In this document: in pieces, positions 22,061 through 34,180 of the stretch
Layout: every line of letters begins with the position of its first letter
How positions within the stretch are numbered: the first letter of the stretch is position 1
Origin: Gigaspora rosea
Lineage: Eukaryota; Glomeromycota; Glomeromycetes; Diversisporales; Gigasporaceae
Length of the DNA: 64,000 nt
Direction: 5' to 3'
Assembly: GCA_003550325.1 (NCBI GenBank)
Contig: QKWP01000647.1
Span: 17,116 to 81,115, forward strand
Notes under the pieces: model-generated
Databases searched by the model: none
What the model saw: the letters and a program-made list of their open reading frames with translations, nothing else
Told to the model about the DNA's origin: nothing
Made by a program: the position numbers and the translations under genes

Positions 22061-23720
22061 CCAGTTGTTAATTATTATAGTATTATTAAATATGATATGA
22101 TTTACATATCAGGTATAAATGGTTTTTGCTAATAAAATAAAGTATTTATATTGCTTACTATAGATTTAATAATAATATTGGTAATTGGCAATTGGTTGGA
22201 TTTAAATTTATATAATGATCTGCATTATGCATATTGTTTACTTGTTTATATTTTTTTAACCAATCAAATCAAATGTCTGCCATGCTTCTTCCTTCTATCT
22301 GACTGGTTTAATAGCCAATCAAATTTCACGTATATTAAATTATTATTAAAAATATTATGTCAAAAGTAAAATCTGCAGCTAGCTAGCTAGTACCAAATGT
22401 GTCAAAAATTAGGCTACTACCTAAAATAAGCTATCTCCTATTTTGGTCAAAAAACTATAAAACAACTTTGATCTGAAAATAAGCTATCCTCTTTGTCAGA
22501 CCAAAAACTTATTAGCAAAAAATTTAGTTCTAAAATAAGCTACCCCAAACTCAATACATACTGGTAGGGTTCCAACCTATCACTCAGTTAACCATATAAT
22601 CTATTACCCGAACTGAAAAATTATTAATTAGATAATAGTTTTGTCAACCCGGTTGTTAATGTAATAAGTGGATACCCGGTTAATAAATGATTATAAATAA
22701 ATATTCGATTAATCCAGATATCCAGTTAATAAATAATCAGTTGATTTAGTGATTAATACATAATAAGTTCAAAAGTTTGAAAATTTCTTCTCTGGTTATA
22801 CAGATAGGAGATGATCTATATCTATTTTTTCATATCGCTTTGCTTTTTTTTCACATATCATTGACTAATATATTTTTTTCAACCACTTACTATATAGTGA
22901 TGTTTCTTCTGTACAATAGTACTGTACTTTCCCTTTCAATCGTTTGCCGATATCATCGTTGGTTTGCGTCATCCTTGCTGGCATTGCCATTCAGTGGTAT
23001 TTCACTTTAGTATTGCTTGAATTCGCAGTATACTGGTACTGTTGGTGTTGTACTGTCATTTCGCTTTAACTAGTACCTGAATACTAAATTGCTTTTTTGC
23101 TTTTTTAGTCGTTTGCTATTGTCATCATTAATTGGCGTTGTCGTTGCTGATATTGCTGATTAGTAGTATTTCATTTTTTATTTTTTACGGTGTGCTGATA
23201 CTGTTGATGTCGTAATGTTATTTCTGTATACTAATTTGTTTTTTTTTCTACATAACGATGTTTTCTTTGATGCCGTCGCATCGTTTACATCATTGGTAGT
23301 GTCACCGATTTGTGGTATATTTTTGGAGCTGCCATGTGCTGGTGCCATGACTTGTTGATTTGTTTTAACTAGTCGTTAGCTTCGTATTAAATAAAAAAAA
23401 TCTACCGATTTGCCTATACCTATAACACCATTTATTCACTACTATCTGTTATTCAACAATATTTTTGTGAAATAATAATTTTTTTTTTGCAATATATTTT
23501 TACAATCTGAAATCTTAATGCAATGCAATATTAATCATACAACTATGAATTGCAGGTTAACGAATAGCAAGTAATTGGGTATTGGGATCACCCAAGTATT
23601 TGTATTACAATTGGTTGGGAAAGCTTGGGCCAGTTTTGTTTAATCGTGAACATGAAATTGGCTGGTTTTGTTTGATCCTGAACAAAAGAATGATTTAGGT
23701 TAAATGATTTAAAACAATAA
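22061..23720. other. Intergenic DNA, no gene supported
   Basis: Contains AAAATAAGCTA-type repeats (22420-22540, also at 31515-31620) and GGTTAATAAATGA-like units (22660-22740). A GTT/GTC-rich stretch at 22800-23390 resembles 15900-16725. The open frames here have low-complexity translations. Confidence 0.4.
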
Positions 23721-23882
23721 GAGTGGTGACATATATTACGTAACATAATTTTACTATACCTCTTACCTCCTTTTCTTCTACATAAGAAAATTTGATTGGC
23801 TATTATGAACTTCTATATTTAACGTAAGATTTTAGAGACCCCTTTCCTTTCCTAAAATATTATGTAATATCTGTCACCACCC
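23721..23882. mobile_element. PIF/Harbinger-like MITE (GGGTGGTGACATATATTACG family), copy 1
   Basis: The ends GAGTGGTGACATATATTACG and its inverse (...ATCTGTCACCACCC) are flanked by TAA (23718-23720, 23883-23885). An AAAATTTGATTGGCTATTAT core lies near the centre. The second copy is at 51673. Confidence 0.88.
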
Positions 23883-24170
23883 TAAACTAATGCATAATTA
23901 CAGGTATAAGGGTTCTCTTTATTAATATAAATCAATACATTGGGTTATTACAACAATACTAAATACTAATGTATCTACAATCATTAACTATTTGTTCACT
24001 GTTTACCTATAAAACTCTTATATATTTTAATTCGTATGTGGTTTTAATTCTTTGATTGGAGATTTAATCAATTGTGGAGATTTGATTTTCTGTTTGGAGA
24101 TTCGATTACTCAATTATGCCAAAAATAAATAGTGATAAAATAATAATACTAACAAAAAAAAGCATAACAC

Positions 24171-24290
24171 CAGGTTACCTAATTATAATTGGGTATCTAA
24201 GTCACCCAATTATAGTCAGGTATCTGGGTTACCTGATTATAATTGGGTACCCGGGTCACTCAATTATAATCGGATAATCCGTTTTAATCA
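24171..24290. repeat. Short tandem repeat, about 37-bp palindromic unit
   Basis: Three units of the type ACCTAATTATAATTGGGTAT plus CTGGGTC. Each is partly self-complementary around AATTATAATT. Confidence 0.6.
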
Positions 24291-24852
24291 GATAGTTAGT
24301 TTCAGTTTAGAATAGTTAGTTATTAACTAGTTTTTACATAACAGGTCATGGTTGAAGATTTTCAAACCGGTTTGGAACCCCTACATACTAGTAGTAAATC
24401 AAAACAACCTGTTAAGAGCCATCTATTTAATTGCATAAGTAATACAAAAATAGCGAGAATAAAATTTTATATATAGTAAAATTACTTCTAATATTATAGC
24501 CTAATTCTAAATTTTTTTTATCCAATGCACTACAAAAATCAGGTTTTGTATTATTTGCGCAAATGCTGTTAAGAAACCTGATCCTATTTGAGATTAATTA
24601 TGGTAGGCAATTGGGGTATTATATGAACTAACTGATCAAAACTATATTGTGGCCAAATCTTTACAATTACAATCGCTATCGTTAAGATGTTACAATATTG
24701 TTTATTAAGCACAATTGTTTTTATTCAAGAAATATCAGAAGTTAAAGTTTGATATTACAAATTGAACCTATTATAATAGACTTTACATTATATTATCACA
24801 GATATTATTAATTACGATTTATTCTAAATCTATTGGATATTATTAAATTCAT

Positions 24853-25452
24853 ATAAGGTAAGTATGGGTATTGTGGTGGAATTAAGAGAATTTTGGTATA
24901 ACTCTGGATCTATTGGTCCAATTGAATAATTTTGGTACCATTCAATTTATCTTGATGAGACGAATCGAATGGTACCAAAATTGTTCAATTTGGATCACAG
25001 GATCACAAGTTATTTACAATCGTATATTACATGAAATTGAAAGGATATTGTGGTGGATATGGGTATTGTGGCAGAATTTGCAATAACTTGTGACCTATTG
25101 GTCCAATACTGGTCCAATCTAAATGATTTTTATACCATTCGAATCGACTCATCGAGACAATTCGAATGGTACAAAAATCATTTAATTTCGATCACTGGGT
25201 CACAAGATATTGGTGTTAGAATAGTGTTCGAATATAATATATTGGGTTTTTTTTAAAAAATTTGATTTAAACATTCAAACACCAATATCTTGTGACGCAG
25301 TGATTGTAATCAACCAATTTTTATACCATTCGAATCATCTCGATGAGACGATTCGAATAGTACAAAAATCGTTTAGTTTGGGTGAATAGGTCACAAGTTA
25401 TAGCAGATCTGCCACAATACCCATATCTACCACAATACCCATAATTACTTTA
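24853..25452. mobile_element. Foldback element with ATGGGTATTGTGG ends
   Basis: Outer ends TAAGGTAAGTATGGGTATTG and the inverse TAAAGTAATTATGGGTATTG. An inner hairpin (about 25036-25445) uses the same end sequence again, so the left arm is present twice in tandem. Three small palindromes of the CCATTCGAATCATCTC type lie near 24936, 25135 and 25327. No gene and no clear TSD. Confidence 0.7.
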
Positions 25453-26180
25453 AAAATCAATCTTTTAAATAATTTAAAATTTATTAACTTATTATCTAGA
25501 CGTTAAATCATCTGAAAATTTTACTAGTTATTTATGTAAAGCCAAAAAATAAGGCTATATTAGGACTCCAGACATCTCTGATATATGTCTTTTTTTTTTT
25601 AGCAAATTGATTCAAATTTGATCTAAGGTCCAAATTTAAATTTTAGCAAATTCAAGTTAATTTTAAAACGGGCCATAATTGAATATTTTAGTGAATTACT
25701 AAGATTTTACACATGTTATATTTTATTTTTAGCAATTTATCCTTTTTTGGAAGAATTATATTGAGAAATAAGAACATTAAAAACGATAAATAAATAAACA
25801 AATAAATAAAGTAAAAAAGCACGTTATTTTTTTTATTTAAAAAAGATTTGTACACTACGTGTATTATTTATTTATTGGGTTTAATTTTGGTCTATAATTT
25901 ATATATTATGCAGACTTGCAAATCAATTAATTAGTACCTATGTACATACACATAGTGTTTTTTTTTTTAAATTACTACAGTATATCGTTTTTTTTTAATT
26001 TATTGTTTATTTTTTTTTATTTTTTTTTATACTGTAATTTTTAACTGTACTGTACGTTTTTTTTTATATATTTTTAAACTATTGTTTTTAACTGATTTTT
26101 TTTTATATTTTTTTTATTGGTTTTTTTATACTGTATATTTTTTTAATTTTTTTATTGTTTTATTTTAACGTTTTTTTTTT

Positions 26181-26530
26181 NNNNNNNNNNNNNNNNNNNN
26201 NNNNNNNNNNNNNNNNNNNNNNNNNNNNNNNNNNNNNNNNNNNNNNNNNNNNNNNNNNNNNNNNNNNNNNNNNNNNNNNNNNNNNNNNNNNNNNNNNNNN
26301 NNNNNNNNNNNNNNNNNNNNNNNNNNNNNNNNNNNNNNNNNNNNNNNNNNNNNNNNNNNNNNNNNNNNNNNNNNNNNNNNNNNNNNNNNNNNNNNNNNNN
26401 NNNNNNNNNNNNNNNNNNNNNNNNNNNNNNNNNNNNNNNNNNNNNNNNNNNNNNNNNNNNNNNNNNNNNNNNNNNNNNNNNNNNNNNNNNNNNNNNNNNN
26501 NNNNNNNNNNNNNNNNNNNNNNNNNNNNNN
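26181..26530. other. Assembly gap of 350 N
   Basis: A run of N flanked by T-rich low-complexity DNA on both sides. The true length is unknown. Confidence 0.95.
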
Positions 26531-26678
26531 ATTTAATTTAATTTTTTTTATTTAAACTTCTAACGTTTTTTTTAATTTATTAAATTTTTCTTTAAATTAT
26601 TTTTAATTTATTTTAACAATTTTATTTTATTTTATTTTTATAACCGATACCAGTATTTGTTTATTTTTAATTTTCTTT

Positions 26679-27223
26679 AATTTGTGATCTGTATACCAAA
26701 TAGTGAAAATCTATAGTAATATATGGGGAAAATCAATTATTGTTTATCAAATTTCTGGAATCTGGCATTGTCAGAGCAATAATGAATTTTTTTACTAAGC
26801 TAACCTTCCTTCTTTACTAAACAAAAGTTGTAGAGCACATTCTTGCGATTCTAATGGTGGTAAAATCATTAAGATTGGCCCAGTAGATCACAAGATATCG
26901 TTAAAAAACATTTCGCAAATATATAGAGTTTCTATGTAAACAAGATTATTGTTTACATAGAAACTCTATATGGTCGCAAAACGTTTTTTAACGATATCTT
27001 GTGATATACTAGGCCAATTTTAATGATTTTACCACTATTAGAATCGCAAGAATGTGCTCTACAACTTTTGTTTAGTAAAGAAGGAAGGTTAGCTTAGTAA
27101 AAAAATCCATTATTGCTCTGAAGTATTAGATTCCAGAAATTTGATAAACAAATAATTGATTTTTCCCAATTTTACTATATATGGTAATATATACAGCCCC
27201 TGTTTGGTATACGGATCACGAAT
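26679..27223. repeat. 545-bp long inverted repeat (hairpin)
   Basis: The arms start AATTTGTGATCTGTATACCA on the left and, inverted, AATTCGTGATCCGTATACCA on the right. They stay alignable to the centre near 26950 (GTTTCTATGTAAACAAGATT / ATTGTTTACATAGAAAC). The arms are about 260 bp with scattered mismatches. Confidence 0.88.
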
Positions 27224-27739
27224 TAACTATTTTTTAACTTTTTTTTTTAATGTTTTTTTTTTAAACATTTTATCTTTTTTTAAAAAAAATTATTTTATTT
27301 TAAGTTTATTAAGTATTTTTTATTTAATAATTATATTTTTTTATTTTTAATAACGATTTTTTTTTAATTTTTTAAACTTTTTTTTTATTTATTAAATTAT
27401 TTAATTAATTAAATTTAATTTTTCAGTCATTTTTTTTTATTATTAGTAATAATTTATTTTTTATTTTTATTACAGTATAATTTATTTTTAATTTTTTTTG
27501 TGTTTTTTTAGCGAGATTATTACTGGTTACACAAGATAAGTATTTTTTTAACGTATTTTTGATTTTTTTTACTATAGTAATCTTTGATTCTAACTTTTAA
27601 CATTTCACAATCTTTTAATACCATATATTCTGGAATATATTGACCGCTCAAAATAAGTTCTTGTAAAAAATTTTCTTGACTTTTTAAAGCTGAAATAACT
27701 CCTTTAAATGATTTTTTATACTTTCGTTGTGATCTAATA

Positions 27740-28376
27740 AGAACTGCAAGTACCTTCCTTCATCGTTATTATATCAGTGTTTTTTTCGTAGTTGGTGTAG
27801 CTGTTGGTGTCACTTACTATATTGGTGCTTTTTCTTCGTCGTTGGTGTCGTCGTGCCCAATTTGGAGTCTATTTTGTCGTCGGTGTCGTCCATTTCGGCG
27901 TTCTTTATTACTCGTATGGCATCTGGCATTTTGTTGTCACTGGTATTGAGTCTCTTTTGTCACTATTGTTATTCATTTCAGGTTTTTTCGTGCTGGGGTG
28001 TTTGCTGAAGTTTTTTTACCGTTGGTGTTGCCCAGTCTTGGAGCATACAGTTATGTATTCAATTTTTTTTTTACCTTCAGTATCGTGTTATACTAATTCT
28101 TTTCAGGCTCAAGGTAGGCGGCTATCGTGTCTTATATTACTGAATACGCTCGTTGTTGGTGTTGAATTTGCTAAATTTGGGAGTCAAGCTATGTCTAATG
28201 TTTGTAGTTGGTGTAGTAGTATCTTTATGGCGTTTATGTGGTGTTTTTATAGTGTTTGTATAGTGTTTCTAAGGCATTTTTGTGATATTTCTTGTAATAT
28301 GTTTTGTAGTTTTTTTTTTTTTAATAAAAATATATTATTTTTTATTATTTTTGTGAAATTTATAATTGATTAAATA
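27740..28376. pseudogene. GT-rich segment with a 189-codon open frame
   Basis: The plus-strand frame 27804-28373 encodes a Phe/Val/Cys-rich product (VLFLRRWCRRAQFGVYFVV...). It resembles the translation of a GT-rich repeat rather than a known protein. The composition is like that at 15900-16725 and 22800-23390. I do not regard it as a gene. Confidence 0.2.
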
Positions 28377-28636
28377 TTATATATTTGTAATAAATTACAT
28401 TATTAAAATATATAAATATTCGAATATATTTTTTTAATATATGAAAATTTAGCTAGCATTTAATAATATTTAGACAAGCATATAGTAATTTACTATTTGT
28501 TTTTTGTAATTAAAAATTTTTTAATGGCCATCGGCAGGGTTGCAGATTTGCGCAGATTTTTATTAATTACAGTTTTAAAAAATTTGCTCTATATTTATTT
28601 ACCCGATGCTAGATGTTATAATTTAGTTTTTAGCAA

Positions 28637-28852
28637 ATTACTATAAAATTTGTATATAATAATCCAACTTTTAGCAAATTTACTTGATTTTAGGGGTAGC
28701 AAAAACGTCTAAATTCATGCAGATCAGTTATGACCTATATGAGANGTTTTTAGCAAATTACTATAAAATTCGTATGTAATAATCCAACTTTTAGAAAATT
28801 TACTTGATTTTGGGGTAGCAAAAACATCTAAATTCATGCAGATCAGTTATGA
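28637..28852. repeat. About 107-bp near-duplicate around a single N
   Basis: Bases 28637-28744 and 28746-28852 are nearly identical, with a few substitutions, on either side of the N at 28745. They probably represent two alleles or contig ends that were not merged. Confidence 0.7.
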
Positions 28853-28886
28853 CCTATATAAGAAATGTCCGGGGTCCTGCTATATT

Positions 28887-29346
28887 TTCTTTTTATTTAT
28901 TAATATGTGGTTTCTAAGCATCCGTCTTATAGAATACTTGAAAATTCAAAAATATAATTAGAACTTTAGTGAAAATTAAAACATAGCCATTTTGAAACAG
29001 TTCTGATGAACTGTTTTCAATTAAAAAAAATTGAAAAAATAAGTGCAATATAAAAATCTGATTGATCAATGTTGATAGTTTTGATAATTAATCTGATAAT
29101 TTATAAATAGCCAAATAAGGCAAGTTTTGCACTACCACATAATTAATTATTTATTATTCGGGTATATAAATTATTTATTTATAAATATGTACTATTTATT
29201 TATTTATATATATAAATTGTATCAATATGCAAGCAGTTATTTAGAAAATGTGCACAATACAAAAAATTTTTATATTCTAACTTGATATGCAGTTTGTGAT
29301 ATTTATAGATACTGTACAGTTCGAAATCATTATAATACAGTAATAA
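28887..29346. other. AT-rich intergenic DNA, nothing recognised
   Basis: No coding frame, inverted repeat or tandem repeat stands out. Confidence 0.4.
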
Positions 29347-29507
29347 GAGCGCTAACATTTATTAGGTAATATTTTAGAGGGTGGGGGTCAAGAAAAATCT
29401 TACCTTAGTTAAATTTGATTGCTAAAATTCTATTTATAGATCTTACCTAGGGGTAGGGGAGTAAGCCCCTATAGTAAATGGATATTAGGTAATAAATGTC
29501 AGCACCC
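29347..29507. mobile_element. PIF/Harbinger-like MITE (GGGCGCTGACAT family), copy 1
   Basis: GAGCGCTAACATTTATTAGG and the inverse GGGTGCTGACATTTATTACC are flanked by TAA (29344-29346, 29508-29510). The second copy is at 36236. Confidence 0.85.
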
Positions 29508-29699
29508 TAATTATTATGACGATATTTATTCTCACGCATCAAAAGTAATAATTTTGAGTTTATTAGGGAGCTTCCAGAAATCAGCTGATTTCTGGGTAGG
29601 TGGGTGGGTCAGCTGAAGTATCAGGTGTAATTTCGGCCAAAATTTCATAATTCTGGCCAAAGTTGCAAAATTATTTTTGACCAAATTATAGATTTATTA

Positions 29700-30895
29700 A
29701 TAATATTTAATAATCAATAACTTTTGATCTACTGGACCAAATTTGGTGATTCAACTACCAAAATTATCCCCTCAATGAGAAGATTCTAGTGAGCCCAAAA
29801 TTGTTAAAATCCAATCACAGGATCCTGTGATCAGAATAGATTTGTGTTACTATAAAAAGTTCTATAATTTATTAAATAATTATAACCCATTTATAGTAAC
29901 ACAAATTTATTTCGATTTTAGGATCCTGTGATTGGATTTTAACGATTTTGAGCTTGTTAGAATCCTTTTATTAATAGGATCATTTCAGTAGTAAAATCAT
30001 CGGAATCAGCCCAGTAGATCAGAAGTTATTAACAATTAAATCTTAAATTTTAATTGTTAATAACTTCTGATCTACTGGGCTGATTTCGTTAATTTTATAC
30101 CAAAATGATCCTCTCAATAGGAGGATTCTAACAAGTACAAAATCGTTAAAATCCAATTACAGGATCCTAAGATCGAAATAAATTTGTGTTACTATAGTGT
30201 GGGAACCCTTAAATCAACAAGTGAAATTGATAATTTTTAAACCGATAAAAAAATACTGTAACTAGTATGGCCAATTTTTTCTTTCTATAGCAGTGTAGAG
30301 AAAGACTTTAAGAATAAAGCTATAGAATTAGTTTTTTAATTTATAAAGTTTAACTACTTTTATAAAGATTCAAAGTTACTATTTTTATTAATAAATATAA
30401 AATTTGGCCACTATAATTTTGGCCAGAATCACCATAATGCCGGCCAGAATTAGCAGAATTATAAAAAAATTTTTAAAAAAATTTTTAAAAAAGTTAAAAA
30501 TTTTTTTTCTACTATCATACCATATATTTTTGTTTTTTTTTTTTTTTTTTTCGCAAAATTTTCTGCAATTTTATTGGCTCTGACCCAACTCTGACCCAAT
30601 CTGACCCAACTTCTGACCCAACCCAAAATTTGGCCGCATATATAGGACTAGTTGATTTAAGGGTACCTGCACTATATAAATAGGTTATAATTATTTAATA
30701 AATTATAGAACTTTTATAGTAACACAAATCTATTCCAATCACAAGATCCTGTAATTGGATTTTAACAATTTTGGGCTCACTAGAATCCTCCCGTTGAGAG
30801 GATCCTTTTGGTAGTTGAATTATCAAATTTGTTTTAGTAGATCAAAAGTTATTTACTATTAAATATTATATTTAATTTATTAATAATCGTAAAAT
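29700..30895. repeat. Four-arm inverted repeat (AAAGTTATTAA...GATCCTGTGAT family)
   Basis: One unit of about 150 bp, from AACTTTTGATCTACTGGACC through AGGATCCTGTGATTGGATTT to GTGTTACTATA, is present four times in alternating orientation. The arms meet at about 29870, 30030 and the third loop. An element (30195-30674) is inserted in that third loop. Related arms occur at 31795-31990, 32893-33209 and 34181-34305. Confidence 0.8.
30195..30674. mobile_element. TAGTGTGGGAACCC element, copy 2
   Basis: Left TAGTGTGGGAACCCTTAAAT and the inverse of the right end TAGTGCAGGTACCCTTAAAT both lead into an ATCAAC block. The flanks fit a TA duplication, so a Tc1/mariner-type origin is possible. It interrupts the loop of the four-arm repeat. 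The first copy is at 13994. Confidence 0.65.
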
Positions 30896-30925
30896 CTGAT
30901 TGGCTAATTGGTATTAGGTGTGGGT

Positions 30926-31163
30926 ATACATGAGGACGAAAGCATTTCAGGTTCTAAAACCCGAAATTAAAATTTGAAGACAAAATTGTTTTTGACCTAT
31001 TTTACTTGAAAGACGAAATTATTTGATACTTTTTTTGAATAGATGAAATTATAAGGAATATATCTATATAAATTTTATTTGCTCTTCCTTATAAAAAATT
31101 TTAATTTTCTTTAATGAAGACGAAATAGGCCTTTTTCAAAAATTAAGTTTGGTGGTATCATTA
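30926..31163. mobile_element. ATACATGAGGACGAAA MITE, copy 2
   Basis: 238 bp flanked by a perfect 9-bp TSD GGTGTGGGT (30917-30925, 31164-31172). This is the copy that defines the element boundaries and supports a Mutator-like mechanism. Confidence 0.8.
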
Positions 31164-32892
31164 GGTGTGGGTGGGTGGGAGTAGGCTTATAGTAAACAAA
31201 AATCAGCAAATTTATAGAAGTTCTCTTATGCCATTATAATTCTTACTATATAGTAAAAATAGTGTTCGAATATAAAACTTTAATGCCCAGATATCACGAT
31301 ATTTATTTACTTTCCCAGACTACTAGTATTTTCTAACAATTTATAATATAATATTGATATATAACTTATAAAAAAATTTTTTTTAGAATTATACGAACTA
31401 TAAGTATCGTGCAATAGTTCTTTAAAATTCCCTCAACTCATATGTGCAGGGTGAAGAGATACGATAAACCTGTTGAATAACCTAATTTAAATTTTTTTAA
31501 AATTTTTATACTGAAAATAAGCTACCTCTTCATTGTACTTGAATTATTCTAAAACAGGTATAGCCTGAAAATAAGCTACCTTACATTTTTTGTGTTCAAA
31601 ATTGCTCAAAAAAAGGTAGCTTAATTTTGAACACATACAGTAAAACCCGCTTTGATCATAGAGTTTGAGTGAAATTTGTATTAGTATAGTTTGTTTTATA
31701 GGTTAATGCAAATTTCACCCTCATGTGATCTGCATAGCGGGTTTTACTAGCTAGCTGCACGGGTTTCACCCTGTCGTATAATATTTATAAACTTAATAGT
31801 TAATAACTTTTGATCTACTGGTCCAATTTGGATAATTTAATTACCAAAATGATTCTTTCAAAGAGAGGATTCTAACAAGTCCAAACCCTCAAAAATCTAA
31901 TTACAGAATTATAAAATTGATTTAGATTTGCATATTATTACTATATAGTATTTATTAAATAAATACTATATAGTAATAATATACAAATCTATATACAGTG
32001 CATGATACCTAAAAACTAAAATAATTTCAAAAATTAATAGCTCATGATACAGAAAATATATAAAAAAAAAAGAAGCTGCTAAATTGTAGCCAAGCTAATT
32101 TGCTACAACTTAGCAGCTTTATTTTAAAAATAATTATTATATATTATTGATTTATATTACTTTAAATATGTACAATTTATATAATATATTAAAAAATTAC
32201 CAAAAATGAACAAGTCACATGTTTTGATCTTTGTTTATTGACTAATTTTTAAAATATTTGTTAATTAATAAAATTTTAGCCACTAAAAAAAAATTTTAAC
32301 CAATCAAAATTCAAGGAATCAATAAAACATCAAAATTTATTATGAATTTTTTTAAAATGGGCCAAATTACATTTTAGTCTTTAGATGTCTTAAACTATAT
32401 ATCGGCTAATTTGATTTTTTGGGCCTTTTTTCGATAAACTGTTATACAAAAATTTGCTCCTAAGTGACGTTGAAAAACTAATAAACAAAGCACTTATTAC
32501 AGCTAACAAAAGAGCTTCTTTGATATCTAAACAAGTTAAAAAGCTAATAAAACTCAATAAAAGAGCCATACTAAGCTATAGAAAGAATTGCTTTTACCAC
32601 TTGTTGAAATATTTGAGTGTTTTAGAAAGGGAATAATAGGTTTATAATGGGTTAGGCAACTTCAAGGATAAACACGAAAGCAAATTTTTTAAAAAACTGA
32701 CCTTTTTAACATATTTTTGGCTTATAATTAAATATATAAGTGTCATAATTTTCTACATATTTAATTATAAACAAAAGTTAGTTAAAAAGGCCGTTCTTAT
32801 AAAAATTCGTACTGTAATAAATTTTAAGTACAAAATTTCTTTGGTAATCCTCAATCATGATTGGTTGATTTTGAGATTGAAACAAATCAGCT
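31164..32892. other. Intergenic DNA with small hairpins
   Basis: Holds an inverted repeat at 31632-31748 (GTAAAACCCGCT ends) and a half-copy of the four-arm repeat family (31795-31990). Also present are a 46-bp stem-loop at 32076-32121 (AAGCTGCTAAATTGTAGC stem) and an imperfect inverted repeat at 32690-32800. A 60-codon Lys-rich frame (32454-32636) has no recognisable match. Confidence 0.45.
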
Positions 32893-33210
32893 GATATGAT
32901 CGATATAATGATTCTGTAATTAGATTTTTGTGACTTTGGGCTTGTTAGAATCCTCTCTTTGAGATGATCATTTTGGCAGTTAAATCATCTAAATTGGACC
33001 AGTAGATCAAAAGTTATTTATTATTAAATATTATATAATATAAAAAATAATTTTTGATTCACTGGCCCAATTTGTGATATAACTACTAAAATAATTCTCT
33101 CAAAGAAAGAATTCTGACAAGCCCAAAATCACAAGAATCTAATTACAAAATCATAAGATCGATATAGATTTGTGCATTATTACTATATATATAATAGTAT
33201 TTATAAAATA

Positions 33211-33846
33211 GGGAAAATAAATTTGTCACACTCGCAATATGTCACACTCCTGGTTCGGCCAATCAAATCGCACGATTTTATAGACAAAAAATTTTGTTTT
33301 TTTAAAAATTAAAAATTTTACATAATAAAGTTTAAAATTTATATAAAATAGCATGCTATATAACGTAAAATTTTATTCTAAACAACCTTTTCTAAGTCAT
33401 CAAGATAGATTGTCTTAGTAAAAAAATGTTTTATAAGAAAAATCAAAAATTTTCAAAGTTAGCACATATAAAACTTTTTTTTTACTAAAATAATCTACCT
33501 TTTTAATTTAGAAAAAGTTGTTTAGCATAAAATTTTACATATAATACTTAAACGTAAAAATAGATTAAATTAATAAAAAAAAAGTTTTATATGTACTAAC
33601 GATAGAAATTTTTGATTTTTCTTATAAAACGTTTTTTTTACTAAGATAATCTATCTTTATGACTTAGAAAAGGTTGATCAGAATAAAACTTTACACTATA
33701 TATTTTGATATCACTTATTTATTTTTACATTTCACTAGCAAAATTTTGAATTTTTAAAAAATAAAATTTTTTGCCTACAAAATCGTGTGATTTGATTGGC
33801 CGAATCGGGGTGCGACATGTCGTGGGTGCAACAAATTTCTATTCCC
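33211..33846. mobile_element. Mutator-like element, GGGAAAATAAATTTGT ends, 636 bp
   Basis: Inverted ends of about 70 bp (GGGAAAATAAATTTGTCACA and GGGAATAGAAATTTGTTGCA), both continuing to a TTCGGCCAATCAAAT block. A perfect 9-bp TSD TATAAAATA lies at 33202-33210 and 33847-33855. Inside, a TTGTTTAG...AAAATTTTA unit is repeated in both orientations. No gene. Confidence 0.85.
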
Positions 33847-33898
33847 TATAAAATAAATACTATATAGTAATAATACACAAATTTATATCAATCTTATA

Positions 33899-34180
33899 GG
33901 GTTCCTCGAATTCAAATTAAATCAAATATTGGATCAATTTGAATTTGATCAAATCAAATTGACCCTGATTTGAATTTGATTTGATTCAAATATTTGAATT
34001 TGAATTTGATTTGAATTTGAATTTTTAATAGTAATTTTCAAATCAAATCAAATATTTGTCAAATCAAATCAAATTTGGCCATATTTGAATTTGATCAAAT
34101 CAAATATAGTCAAATTTGAATTTAAATTTGATCAAATATTTGATTCAAATATTTGAAGATCAAATCAAATTGTGGAACCC
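33899..34180. mobile_element. Low-complexity element with GGGTTCC ends
   Basis: GGGTTCCTCGAATT and the inverse GGGTTCCACAATT flank about 280 bp of almost pure (A)TTTGAATTTGAT(C) permutations. AATCTTAT occurs just outside both ends (33890-33897, 34184-34191), which fits an 8-bp TSD with a few extra bases. Confidence 0.6.

Larger units (their letters stand above)
25562..28878. mobile_element. AGGACCC-family transposon, 3.3 kb including a gap
   Basis: The left end AGGACTCCAGACATCTCTGA and right end (inverse) AGGACCCCGGACATTTCTTA agree over about 28 bp. A perfect 8-bp TSD GCTATATT lies at 25554-25561 and 28879-28886. TTTTAGCAAATT repeats lie inside both ends. It contains the 350-N gap, a 545-bp foldback (26679-27223) and a GT-rich segment (27740-28300). 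No transposase is recognised in the visible part; it could have been in the gap. Confidence 0.85.

Noticed and set aside
26155-26541. Open frame across the N gap
   Set aside because: Exists only because N gives no stop codons.
32076-32121. Stem-loop followed by T-rich DNA as a bacterial-type terminator
   Set aside because: The window is eukaryotic nuclear DNA with spliced genes, and no gene ends there. It is more likely a small foldback sequence.
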